Assembly (NCBI GenBank): GCA_023262305.1
Contig: JALRCK010000040.1
Coordinates: 1-8,074 of the forward strand
DNA length: 8,074 nt
Reading direction: 5' to 3'
Origin: Deltaproteobacteria bacterium
GTDB lineage: Bacteria > Bdellovibrionota_C > UBA2361 > OMII01
The position numbers and the translations under genes are program-made. The notes below the pieces were generated by a model. The model did not search any database, was not told the DNA's origin, and saw nothing but the letters and a program-made list of their open reading frames with translations. Shown piece after piece: positions 1 through 5,894 of this stretch (its first letter is position 1; each line of letters begins with the position of its first letter).

Positions 1-31
1 CAGTTTTTTCCCGCTCGGCGCTGGGGCCCAT

Positions 32-70
32 GGGGCTCGCGCCCCCTCGGTCCTGATCGGACCTTCACCC
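32..70 (-). repeat. Double-hairpin GC-rich repeat, copy 1
   Basis: Read on the minus strand, this unit carries two adjacent hairpins. The first is GGTCC-GATCA-GGACC (63 to 49). The second is GGGGC-GCGA-GCCCC (45 to 32), whose loop fits the GNRA tetraloop pattern. Copy 2 (188 to 151) has the same first hairpin base for base and a related second hairpin. The surrounding sequence is non-coding and lies downstream of the protease gene. REP/BIME-like intergenic repeats have this kind of structure. Whether this family is dispersed in the genome cannot be seen here. Confidence 0.55.
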
Positions 71-150
71 CCCGCCCCCGGCCGGCATTATTCAGAACTA
101 CAACTGTGGAGTTTCGATCGGGCTTGGTCCAGATACGGGGCTTTTATCCA

Positions 151-188
151 GGGGCTTTCGGCCCTGCGGTCCTGATCGGACCATTACC
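151..188 (-). repeat. Double-hairpin GC-rich repeat, copy 2
   Basis: This is the second copy of the unit at 32-70, in the same orientation, about 119 bp away. On the minus strand it has GGTCC-GATCA-GGACC (182 to 168) followed by GGGC-CGAAA-GCCC (164 to 152). The first hairpin is identical to that of copy 1. The second keeps a GGGC/GCCC stem while its loop differs, which is what a conserved structure would show. Between the copies, 71-150 holds no gene that I can support. Confidence 0.55.
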
Positions 189-216
189 CATGCTGAGGAA
201 TTTAATTAACTTGGGA

Positions 217-270
217 GGGGACACCTTCGGACCGCGGAGCATGCGCTTCGCGGTCCGGAGTTGGGGTGTC
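217..270 (-). terminator. Long stem-loop just after the protease stop codon
   Basis: The arms CGGACCGCG (228-236) and CGCGGTCCG (249-257) pair perfectly over 9 bp. Pairing continues inward through GAGC/GCTT (one G-U) to the loop ATGC. An outer stem GACACC (220-225) / GGTGTC (265-270) closes the structure across an internal loop. It begins 3 nt after the protease TAA (276-274), so it is placed to end or protect that transcript. No T-tract follows on the minus strand (CCCTCCCAAGTTAATT), so it is not a classical intrinsic terminator. It may instead be a 3' stabilising structure or another member of the nearby hairpin-repeat group. Confidence 0.4.
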
Positions 271-273
271 GCC

Positions 274-1083
274 TTACCGCACGACTGCGTCGGGTACGGT
301 TTCGGTGATAAAGTCGAGGTTCTTTTGGAGCTGCACGCTCGACATGCCCCAAAACTGGGCGGCGCTGGAGGTGCATCCTTTGGCGTCGCCGAAGCTGGTG
401 ATTCCAGAAATTCCGATCGTTCCGGATTTCGCTGTATAGACTGCTGGTCCACCGGAATCTCCTGGGCACACGCTCTCTTTGCCATCTCCCTGAACAAGGA
501 GGAGGTTTTGCTCGACGGATGAGATCTTGAACGACAGTCCCTTGAGCTCACCGACCTTGCCATTTTCATTCAATCCGAAACCGAATGCTGCGAGCTCATC
601 GCCCTTCTCCACCTCTTCAGAAGCGATGATGGGAAGTGGGGATACCTTTGGCGATGGGGCTCGCTCAAGGGTTAGGATTCCGATGTCATGTGGGTTCGCC
701 GGTATACGGTCGTACTGAGGATGATAGACGGCTTTCTTGACTGCAATATCCTCGCCATTGATGCCTCCGATGTAGACGCGGAACCCGGCGAATTTTCTTC
801 CGGAGGCGGTAACCCTGCTCTCCGCTCCAGCAACACAGTGCGCAGCTGTGAGAACATCGTCGCTGGAGATGAGGGATCCTGTGCACGCGCTTGAGGGTGA
901 GATCTCTCCGTTGCCTGATTGTGCAAGGTGAAGGATGAGTACTACAGGGCTGCGTGAGTTTTGGTTGCAGGATTGTCCACCGTAGACCTTTGCATCGATG
1001 TCGTTACAAATACCGCTGTCGTCGTTTGATTTAACACATCCGGACGTGCACAGGAGAAGGAGGGAAAGGAGAACGCGTTTCAT
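274..1083 (-). CDS. Trypsin-fold (S1 family) serine protease, predicted lipoprotein
   Basis: This 269-residue protein is an S1 endopeptidase that probably acts outside the cytoplasm. Residues 1-15 are a lysine/arginine start plus a leucine-rich core ending TSG-C16, a slightly atypical lipobox, so lipid anchoring is likely. K32-VYGG matches the R/K-IVGG activation site of S1 zymogens. The catalytic triad is His82 (TAAHC), Asp133 (HDIGIL) and Ser210 (CPGDSGGP). Cys67/Cys83 and Cys206/Cys237 match the conserved 42-58 and 191-220 disulfides. The residue equivalent to trypsin Asp189 is Ser204, which argues against Arg/Lys specificity and for a chymotrypsin-like or broader S1 pocket. I chose the ATG at 1083 because AAAAGG lies 7 nt upstream and the signal peptide starts there. 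The frame stays open upstream to 1251, but that extension looks like untranslated leader. The natural substrate is unknown. Confidence 0.93.
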   Translation of the reverse strand: MKRVLLSLLLLCTSGCVKSNDDSGICNDIDAKVYGGQSCNQNSRSPVVLILHLAQSGNGEISPSSACTGSLISSDDVLTAAHCVAGAESRVTASGRKFAGFRVYIGGINGEDIAVKKAVYHPQYDRIPANPHDIGILTLERAPSPKVSPLPIIASEEVEKGDELAAFGFGLNENGKVGELKGLSFKISSVEQNLLLVQGDGKESVCPGDSGGPAVYTAKSGTIGISGITSFGDAKGCTSSAAQFWGMSSVQLQKNLDFITETVPDAVVR

Positions 1084-1133
1084 ATGCAAACCTTTTGAAA
1101 GAAACCCCGAACGAAACCGCAAAACAATTCGTT

Positions 1134-1196
1134 CACTCGAGTTATTTATGGGAGTGGGGGGGGCCGTGTGCTCTAAGGAGATCGAAATGCACTCGA
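1134..1196 (-). promoter_or_regulatory. Possible control region of the protease gene: C8 tract, AT-rich -10-like site, 7-bp direct repeat
   Basis: On the coding strand, a run of eight C (1163-1156) lies 5 nt upstream of CATAAATA (1150-1143), which resembles a -10 element. No good -35 is present at the usual distance. The heptamer TCGAGTG occurs at 1196-1190 and again at 1140-1134, flanking both. This supports a possible own promoter for the protease gene, but only weakly. It could equally be plain spacer within a two-gene transcript. Confidence 0.2.
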
Positions 1197-1245
1197 CTAG
1201 GGGTTCTTGGGACTGTTCAAATGGATAACCTGCTGGTGCCGCACT

Positions 1246-1257
1246 GGGCAATTGCCC
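1246..1257. other. 12-bp perfect palindrome between the two lipoprotein genes
   Basis: GGGCAATTGCCC is its own reverse complement and lies 25 bp past the stop codon of the LysM gene. It could be a protein-binding site or a short hairpin at the end of that transcript. No T-run follows in either direction, so it is not a clear terminator. The rest of 1084-1282 has no gene. Confidence 0.25.
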
Positions 1258-1282
1258 TTGCCACTACCTCGGGCAGCGGGCG

Positions 1283-2164
1283 TTACTTCATCTGCTTCGG
1301 ATTTGTTACGATGCTCTTCGGTACGATGATCTTGGAGCCTGGATTGAGCTTGGCATCAAGGGGAAGAGCATTTTTTGCTGCAAGTTCCTTTGCGTTGCCC
1401 CCCTGCGAGGTGTACCACTGAGCGATAGATTGCAGGGTCTCGGTCTTTGAGGTCACCGTATGTACCACATCTCCCTGACTGTCCCGAGGAGCGAGGTCCT
1501 TTGCCTCCTTGAGCGCCTCTTGGTCCGAGTTCAGAGGACCTTTGGCTGGCTCTGTCTCAGCTGACGGTTTGTGGCTTGAGGGCTTGGGTCGCACCGGTCT
1601 CTTAGTGGGTACTGGGGTTGGTATAAATACGGGCTTGAGCTGCTCGCCGGAGCCCCTGGCTGGTCCGGTGCCGAGGAATTCGCGCTTGCCGAAGATCTCA
1701 AAGATCCCTCCCGAGGTTTTCTCCAGTCGCTGAACGTTGTTGTAGTTATCCCGTTCGACGGCAAATGGCCCGATGATAATCCACTCTCGTCGAGTATCTC
1801 GCACTCTACTCTTCTGTCGCGGGGCTGGTTTCGCCACGTACTCTTCGGGTGCGGAAGCGTAGTAGAAGTGCGCCTCAACGTCGTCATCGTTTGATCCCTT
1901 GAGCTCGATGCCCTGGGGCGCTCCTTTGTCACGCATGAAGTTGTAGAGGTAGACGCTCTGCTCCATCTCTTTGGCCAAGAAGAGGTTTGCGCCCATGTAC
2001 GGGTTATCCTCACTGACCGGCATGATTCCTCGATTCAGGAGGGGCGTGAAAGCTGTTTGGCGAGAGGTGCAGGCGATAAAGAGCGAAAGGGTTGTTACGG
2101 CTATCAAGAGAAGGGCGCCGCGATGTAACAGGAATGGGGATATCAGGCTATTTCGCACGTTCAT
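1283..2164 (-). CDS. LysM-domain lipoprotein, otherwise uncharacterised
   Basis: This protein has about 293 residues if it starts at the ATG at 2164. A GTG at 2194 would add ten residues (MSKDCKCATN), and neither start has a clear Shine-Dalgarno. From the ATG, the N-terminus is basic (MNVRNSLISPFLLHRG), followed by a hydrophobic stretch ending LFIA-C32, a plausible lipobox. A middle region with WIIIGPFAVERDNYNNV (about residues 128-144) has no domain I recognise. A proline/lysine-rich linker follows (about 178-207). The C-terminus is one LysM-like module (about 234-283), with VVHTVTSKTETLQSIAQWY at its start and KIIVP at its end. LysM modules bind the glycan of peptidoglycan, so the protein is probably a cell-envelope lipoprotein tethered to or working near the wall. 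No catalytic domain is visible. The protease gene lies 199 bp downstream on the same strand. Confidence 0.85.
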   Translation of the reverse strand: MNVRNSLISPFLLHRGALLLIAVTTLSLFIACTSRQTAFTPLLNRGIMPVSEDNPYMGANLFLAKEMEQSVYLYNFMRDKGAPQGIELKGSNDDDVEAHFYYASAPEEYVAKPAPRQKSRVRDTRREWIIIGPFAVERDNYNNVQRLEKTSGGIFEIFGKREFLGTGPARGSGEQLKPVFIPTPVPTKRPVRPKPSSHKPSAETEPAKGPLNSDQEALKEAKDLAPRDSQGDVVHTVTSKTETLQSIAQWYTSQGGNAKELAAKNALPLDAKLNPGSKIIVPKSIVTNPKQMK

Positions 2165-2231
2165 GTTGGTGGCGCACTTACAATCCTTGCTCACGCGGTA
2201 TGCCCGTCGTGCCGCAAAAGACGACTACGTT

Positions 2232-2260
2232 TCTATACCCACCTAGAGTGTCCTTGGCAG
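2232..2260 (-). promoter_or_regulatory. Candidate promoter for the LysM lipoprotein gene
   Basis: On the minus strand, CTGCCA (2260-2255, 4 of 6 to TTGACA) and TATAGA (2237-2232, 4 of 6 to TATAAT) are separated by 17 nt. The start site would lie near 2225, giving a leader of about 30 nt to the GTG or 60 nt to the ATG. Both hexamers are only moderate matches. Confidence 0.35.
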
Positions 2261-2310
2261 GGGCGGGCGTCAATATACGAAATGGACGTAGGTAACTGAA
2301 ATGACGAGAA

Positions 2311-2329
2311 GGCTAGTTAAGCTCTAGCC
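2311..2329. other. Small hairpin in the divergent intergenic region
   Basis: GGCTAG (2311-2316) and CTAGCC (2324-2329) form a perfect 6-bp stem with a 7-nt loop. It lies about 150 bp upstream of the BtuF-like gene and may be an operator or part of a leader. No poly-T follows, so a terminator is unlikely. Confidence 0.25.
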
Positions 2330-2477
2330 ACATAAGAGTGTTGCAGGGTACTACAGTGGTTGGGCTTGTAATGTGCGACGGGGGACGTGCCGATACCCAT
2401 CGTAGTGGGAATAACAGACAGGACGTAGGGTTCCCGCTGTGCCTGTACCTGTTCGCCAAGGACTCATACATAGTGTC

Positions 2478-3401
2478 ATGAAGATCGCCTCACTCAATCC
2501 AGCATTCACCGATATCCTGTGCGCCCTTGACGAGGGCTCCAAGTTGTTGGGAGTGACGCACTTGTGTGTTCCCTCCGGAAAGGAGTGTAACCCCGCCGTC
2601 GTGACCTCGGCAAAGGGGAGCAGGGCTCCTAACGTCGACGTAGAAAAACTCCTCGCGGGTCTCTCCTCTCTACCTATCGACTGGACAACCCTCGACAGGG
2701 TTCGTCCGTCAGCTGTTGTGACAACGGTGACTGCCGAAAATCCTGAGGAGTTCACCGTGTGGGCGCAAGAGTATCTCGCTTCGATCTGGGCGCACCCCGT
2801 GCGCATCTTCTCTCTTGAGATCGTCACACTTGAAGGGCTCTTTGACGCCTATGCAACGTTGGGTGCAATCCTGGGGCACGGTGCATTGGGGAGGGATCGT
2901 GCACAGCGCATGAAGTCTCAACTCCTTGACTGGGGGAGAAACCTCTACGAACGCCTACGTAACAAGAAGGTTGTTGTTGTGTCCGGAGTATCCCCGTTAC
3001 AGGTCGCGGGATGTTGGGTTCCGGACATTATTAAGCTGGTCTCTGGTCGGTCGTTTATGCCTGACCTCCGAAAGATATCTGCAACGGTTGGGTGGGAAGA
3101 TGTTGTCGCTTTCTCCCCCGATGTTGTGCTGGTTGCTCCTTATGGCAAGACCATAGAGGAGAGCGTGCGGACGCTTCGCACTCTGGAGGATCTACCCGAT
3201 TGGGATTCCTTGCCAGCGGTAAAGCGGGGAGAGGTTGTTTTTGGCGACGGGGTGCGCCTCTATCGAACCGGGCCCGCGCTCCTGGAGGGGGCAGGAGTGC
3301 TAGTTTCGGCTATGGCTGGGCTAGATAGCGGATATATCACGAAAAGAGATGAGTTCTATCGACTCCGCTTTGTGGAGCTTCATCGACACCGCTTCATGTG
3401 A
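2478..3401 (+). CDS. BtuF-like (periplasmic-binding-protein fold) protein without a signal peptide
   Basis: This 307-residue protein has the layout of the BtuF/FecB-type class III substrate-binding fold (Pfam PF01497). It opens with KIASLNPAFTDILCAL (2-17), matching the family opening RIVSLxPSxTEIL. Next come LLGVTHLCVP (23-32), the inter-lobe helix (about 105-150), the second lobe with VVVVSGVSPLQVAGCWVPDI (165-184), SPDVVLVAPYG (213-223) and YRTGPALLEGAGVL (272-285). The first residues already form the first beta strand, so there is no signal peptide or lipobox and the protein should be cytosolic. It resembles the signal-less group annotated as cobalamin-binding proteins, whose true ligand is unsettled. 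The cysteine-rich LCxVC segment I recall after the first lobe strand in that group is absent: here it reads VVTTVTAENPEEF (80-92). I chose the ATG at 2478 because the family fold begins there; an upstream in-frame ATG at 2439 would add 13 unlikely residues. AAGGA lies too far upstream (17 nt) to be a good ribosome site. No permease or ATPase gene is adjacent. Confidence 0.85.
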   Translation: MKIASLNPAFTDILCALDEGSKLLGVTHLCVPSGKECNPAVVTSAKGSRAPNVDVEKLLAGLSSLPIDWTTLDRVRPSAVVTTVTAENPEEFTVWAQEYLASIWAHPVRIFSLEIVTLEGLFDAYATLGAILGHGALGRDRAQRMKSQLLDWGRNLYERLRNKKVVVVSGVSPLQVAGCWVPDIIKLVSGRSFMPDLRKISATVGWEDVVAFSPDVVLVAPYGKTIEESVRTLRTLEDLPDWDSLPAVKRGEVVFGDGVRLYRTGPALLEGAGVLVSAMAGLDSGYITKRDEFYRLRFVELHRHRFM

Positions 3402-3414
3402 TAGTCTCGCGTTG

Positions 3415-3837
3415 ATGAATACAGGTGCGAACAATAACGGTGATTCTTGGGTAACGGTGTGTGGAATCGCCGACTCCGATCTAGCTCGTTCGCTTCGTGA
3501 AAAGGTGCTCGCTCTACGTGCGGCTGGAAAGTTTTCTGAGGCTGATCAGGTTCACATCCAGGGGTTGTCGTTCTCTGTGACCCGAGATGGGTTTGCAGCC
3601 TCACCCGAGCGTGTGGAGGTCTTGCGTAAGCTGTGCCAGATATACTCCGCTGATATCCGTCCTCAAGCCCCCACCTCTCATCGCAAGTTTATCGGTCCAT
3701 TCATCGTATTTGGGAAGAAGATGCTCCAGCCTGTGGTGAACGCGGTGTTGGGACCAGCCGTCAGGAATCAGCGGGAGTTTAACGCCTCTGTCATATCTCT
3801 CTTAACAGACCTTTGTAACGAAGGGTCTCGCAAGTAG
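3415..3837 (+). CDS. Uncharacterised small protein with a C-terminal module seen near glycosyl-/methyltransferases
   Basis: This gene encodes 140 residues if it starts at the ATG at 3415, 13 bp after the BtuF-like stop. An in-frame ATG at 3349 would add 22 residues and overlap that gene by 53 bp. No Shine-Dalgarno fits either start. The first half contains a charged helix (SDLARSLREKVLALRAAGKF, about 19-38). The second half, from about 100, reads SHRKFIGPFIVFGKKMLQPV and then VRNQREFNASVISLLTDL. From memory, this pattern of SHRxFxGPxIVxxKK, an amphipathic helix and a QxxFN helix precedes the catalytic domain of many polysaccharide-related glycosyltransferases and methyltransferases, where it may lie against the membrane. 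Here it stands alone, with no catalytic domain after it. Co-transcription with the preceding gene is likely from spacing. I do not assign a function. Confidence 0.7.
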   Translation: MNTGANNNGDSWVTVCGIADSDLARSLREKVLALRAAGKFSEADQVHIQGLSFSVTRDGFAASPERVEVLRKLCQIYSADIRPQAPTSHRKFIGPFIVFGKKMLQPVVNAVLGPAVRNQREFNASVISLLTDLCNEGSRK

Positions 3838-3860
3838 CGTTCTTGAGCGCCCGGTTCTTA

Positions 3861-5882
3861 TTACCCCTCGCCACTCATCACGACGAGGACGCTTCCCGAT
3901 TGCACGATACTGCCTACTTGAACCGGTATCGAAACGATTGTGCCGTTCATCGTTGCTCGAATTGGATGCTCCATCTTCATCGAATCGAGCACCAGGAGGG
4001 GAGTGCCGTGCTCGACGCGCTCTCCCGCGGTAACAGCTATCGCGGCCACCTTCCCGGGGATAGTCGATCGTATCTCGTGAGCCCCCGGCACGAGCGTGGC
4101 GGACTGAGACTCGCCTACCCCACGCTGATGGAGCAGAGTTGAGCCAAAGGGAGTGTGCACCCAAAGGTCGTTCGCATTCCGAAATGTGGCGATGTGGAGA
4201 CCTTGGTCCCCATCCACGCACACCGTTGCTGTCACGAGTGAGCCTGAAGCAAAGGGACCCTCAACAATAGCTACGTGCCGGGTTCCAGAGGGGAGCGAGA
4301 CCTCAAAAGCCCCATCGATGACCCTCGTAGAGCTTTCGATCTTCGTATCGTGATCGGTGGTTGACCACTGATACGACAAGGCAGCATTCGGAGCGGTCCT
4401 TGAGAGCCAGGGTCCACCTTCAACCCATGAGGAGTTCGGCGTGGCGCATCGAACCGCCGCTGCTACGATGTGGGCGTATTCAACGGTGCGTTTCACCTGA
4501 TCTGGTGAGGGGAGCAAAGCTCGTGTGCCTTGCACCGTATGGGTGAGCGCCTTGAACTCCTCGGTACGAAGCAGGTGCAGAAGGAGGGCGCGGTTCGTTC
4601 TGATGCCGCTCAACCGTGAGCGCGAGAGCACCTGGTCGAGGACCTCAATCGCTTCGGATCGGTCTCGTGCGTGCACGATCACTTTTCCGATCAGGGAGTC
4701 GTAGTAGTGAGAGACCTCTGAACACAGTTCAACTCCCCGATCCACTCTCACGGTTGACCCGCGATGGGTTGCTTCTGGCACCTCGATATCGAGGACCACT
4801 CCTGTGGCGGTTGTGAATCGGTCGGTGTATTCCTCTGCGCACCACCGAGCTTCGATCGCATGACCGCGAGGTTGGGGTGTTGTGGTGATGCCGCAGCCAC
4901 GAAGGCTCTCTCCTGAAGCTATTCGCAGCTGTAGTTCCACAAGGTCGAGGTTGGTCACAAACTCGGTGACGGGATGCTCCACCTGTAAGCGGGTGTTAAC
5001 CTCAAGGAAGTAGGCGGATCCATCTCGACCGTAGAGGAACTCCACGGTGCCGAGATTCGTGTACCCAGCAGCTTTGCCGAGCGTGGCGGCCGCGTTGAGT
5101 AAGCGCTCCTCAACGCCGGGTGCAAGGTTTGTTGCTGGGGCTTCCTCGATAATCTTTTGATTGCTTCGCTGGAGTGAGCAGTCGCGGGTTCCGAGCGCGA
5201 TCACGTTCCCCTGCGAGTCTCCCGCGATCTGCACCTCGATGTGACGTGCGGGCGTGATGCACTTTTCAACAAAGATCTCATCGCTTCCGAAAGCGACCAG
5301 GGACTCTCGTCGGGCGCTCGCTAGCTCTTGGATGATATCGTTGTCGGCGTTGATAAAGCGCATCCCCCTGCCACCGCCACCCGCTGCGGCTTTCAGGATA
5401 AGAGGGAATCCAACCTTTACCCCGAATGCGCAGATCTCAACTGCTTGTTGCTCAGGTGTTCCGTGTCGCAGGAGCAGGGTCGGGCTGACCGGGACCTGGG
5501 CCTCGGCGGCGAGCTCTTTCGCTGCAGTTTTGCTGCCGAGTTTTCGAATCGTTGCCGGCGCAGGGCCGATCCATGTCAGTCCGGCGGAGCGAACGGCCTC
5601 AGCGAATTCCGGGTTCTCCGAGAGGAACCCATATCCCGGATGGACGCTATCGGCGCCTGATGCTTTAGCGGCTGCGAGCAGCTTCTGTTGCGAAAGGTAT
5701 GAGTCGGCTGCACCGAGAGCATGAGAGTGAGAGGCTTCCCCAACATGCGGCGAGTGTTTGTCTACGTCTGTATATACCGCTACGGTTTCGATCCCCAGCC
5801 GCGCACAGGTGCGGATGATGCGTCGAGCGATCTCGCCACGATTTGCTATAAGCACCCGCTTTATTTCTTTCGATGCGGTCAT
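3861..5882 (-). CDS. mccA: 3-methylcrotonyl-CoA carboxylase alpha subunit (biotin carboxylase + biotin carrier)
   Basis: This 673-residue subunit uses ATP and bicarbonate to carboxylate its own biotin, which then delivers CO2 to the beta subunit. The order is biotin carboxylase N-terminal domain (about 7-115, LIANRGEIARR at 11-21, HPGYGFLSENPEFA at 81-94), ATP-grasp (about 116-325, glycine loop GGGGRGM at 168-174, EVNTRLQVEHPVTE at 294-307) and C-terminal domain (about 337-445). A linker that bridges to the beta subunit in the MCC/PCC class follows, then the biotinyl domain (about 605-668). The biotin lysine is K636 in LDSMKMEH, with Ser in place of the usual Ala two residues before it. Length and layout are typical of MCC and PCC alpha chains; the assignment to MCC rests on the adjacent beta gene. 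AGGA lies 7 nt before the ATG and overlaps the beta stop codon, so translation is probably coupled. The stop codon faces the plus-strand small gene across 23 bp. Confidence 0.93.
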   Translation of the reverse strand: MTASKEIKRVLIANRGEIARRIIRTCARLGIETVAVYTDVDKHSPHVGEASHSHALGAADSYLSQQKLLAAAKASGADSVHPGYGFLSENPEFAEAVRSAGLTWIGPAPATIRKLGSKTAAKELAAEAQVPVSPTLLLRHGTPEQQAVEICAFGVKVGFPLILKAAAGGGGRGMRFINADNDIIQELASARRESLVAFGSDEIFVEKCITPARHIEVQIAGDSQGNVIALGTRDCSLQRSNQKIIEEAPATNLAPGVEERLLNAAATLGKAAGYTNLGTVEFLYGRDGSAYFLEVNTRLQVEHPVTEFVTNLDLVELQLRIASGESLRGCGITTTPQPRGHAIEARWCAEEYTDRFTTATGVVLDIEVPEATHRGSTVRVDRGVELCSEVSHYYDSLIGKVIVHARDRSEAIEVLDQVLSRSRLSGIRTNRALLLHLLRTEEFKALTHTVQGTRALLPSPDQVKRTVEYAHIVAAAVRCATPNSSWVEGGPWLSRTAPNAALSYQWSTTDHDTKIESSTRVIDGAFEVSLPSGTRHVAIVEGPFASGSLVTATVCVDGDQGLHIATFRNANDLWVHTPFGSTLLHQRGVGESQSATLVPGAHEIRSTIPGKVAAIAVTAGERVEHGTPLLVLDSMKMEHPIRATMNGTIVSIPVQVGSIVQSGSVLVVMSGEG

Positions 5883-5894
5883 CTCAGGTTCCTA
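5883..5894 (-). promoter_or_regulatory. Ribosome binding site of mccA overlapping the mccB stop codon
   Basis: Read on the minus strand, the beta gene ends in TAG (5894-5892) and the next base completes AGGA (5893-5890). The alpha ATG follows after 7 nt. The two genes are separated by only 9 nt, so ribosomes ending on mccB are well placed to restart on mccA, keeping the subunits in balance. Confidence 0.65.

Larger units (their letters stand above)
2165..2477. other. Divergent intergenic region
   Basis: These 313 bases separate the LysM gene (leftward) from the BtuF-like gene (rightward). They hold a candidate promoter for the LysM gene, a 6-bp hairpin at 2311-2329, and no gene I can support. 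I looked for a cobalamin riboswitch because of the BtuF-like neighbour and saw no B12-box-like sequence. GGGAA (2407-2411) and TTCCC (2431-2435) can pair as a weak stem with a 19-nt loop. Confidence 0.5.

Noticed and set aside
1..273. CRISPR array or integron attC sites
   Set aside because: Only two imperfect units 119 bp apart, with no spacer regularity and no cas or integrase gene.
106..569. Open frames on both strands over the protease 3' end and the repeat region, one ending in GNGPIRTAGPKAPG
   Set aside because: They overlap the protease gene in other frames. The GPIRT peptide arises from the hairpin repeat; copy 1 encodes the same word but has no start codon in frame.
1084..1251. N-terminal extension of the protease frame (starting MPSAAPAG)
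   Set aside because: It would bury the signal peptide and lipobox 56 residues inside the protein, while the ATG at 1083 has a ribosome site at proper spacing.
1531..2013. Long alternative minus-strand frame inside the LysM gene
   Set aside because: Arg/Ser/Thr-rich low-complexity shadow of the lipoprotein gene, with no recognisable domain.
2195..2477. Cobalamin riboswitch upstream of the BtuF-like gene
   Set aside because: I see no B12-box-like sequence or the expected multi-stem layout, only short isolated hairpins.
3838..3860. Shared bidirectional terminator between the convergent genes
   Set aside because: The 23-bp gap has no stem longer than 3-4 bp and no T-run in either direction.
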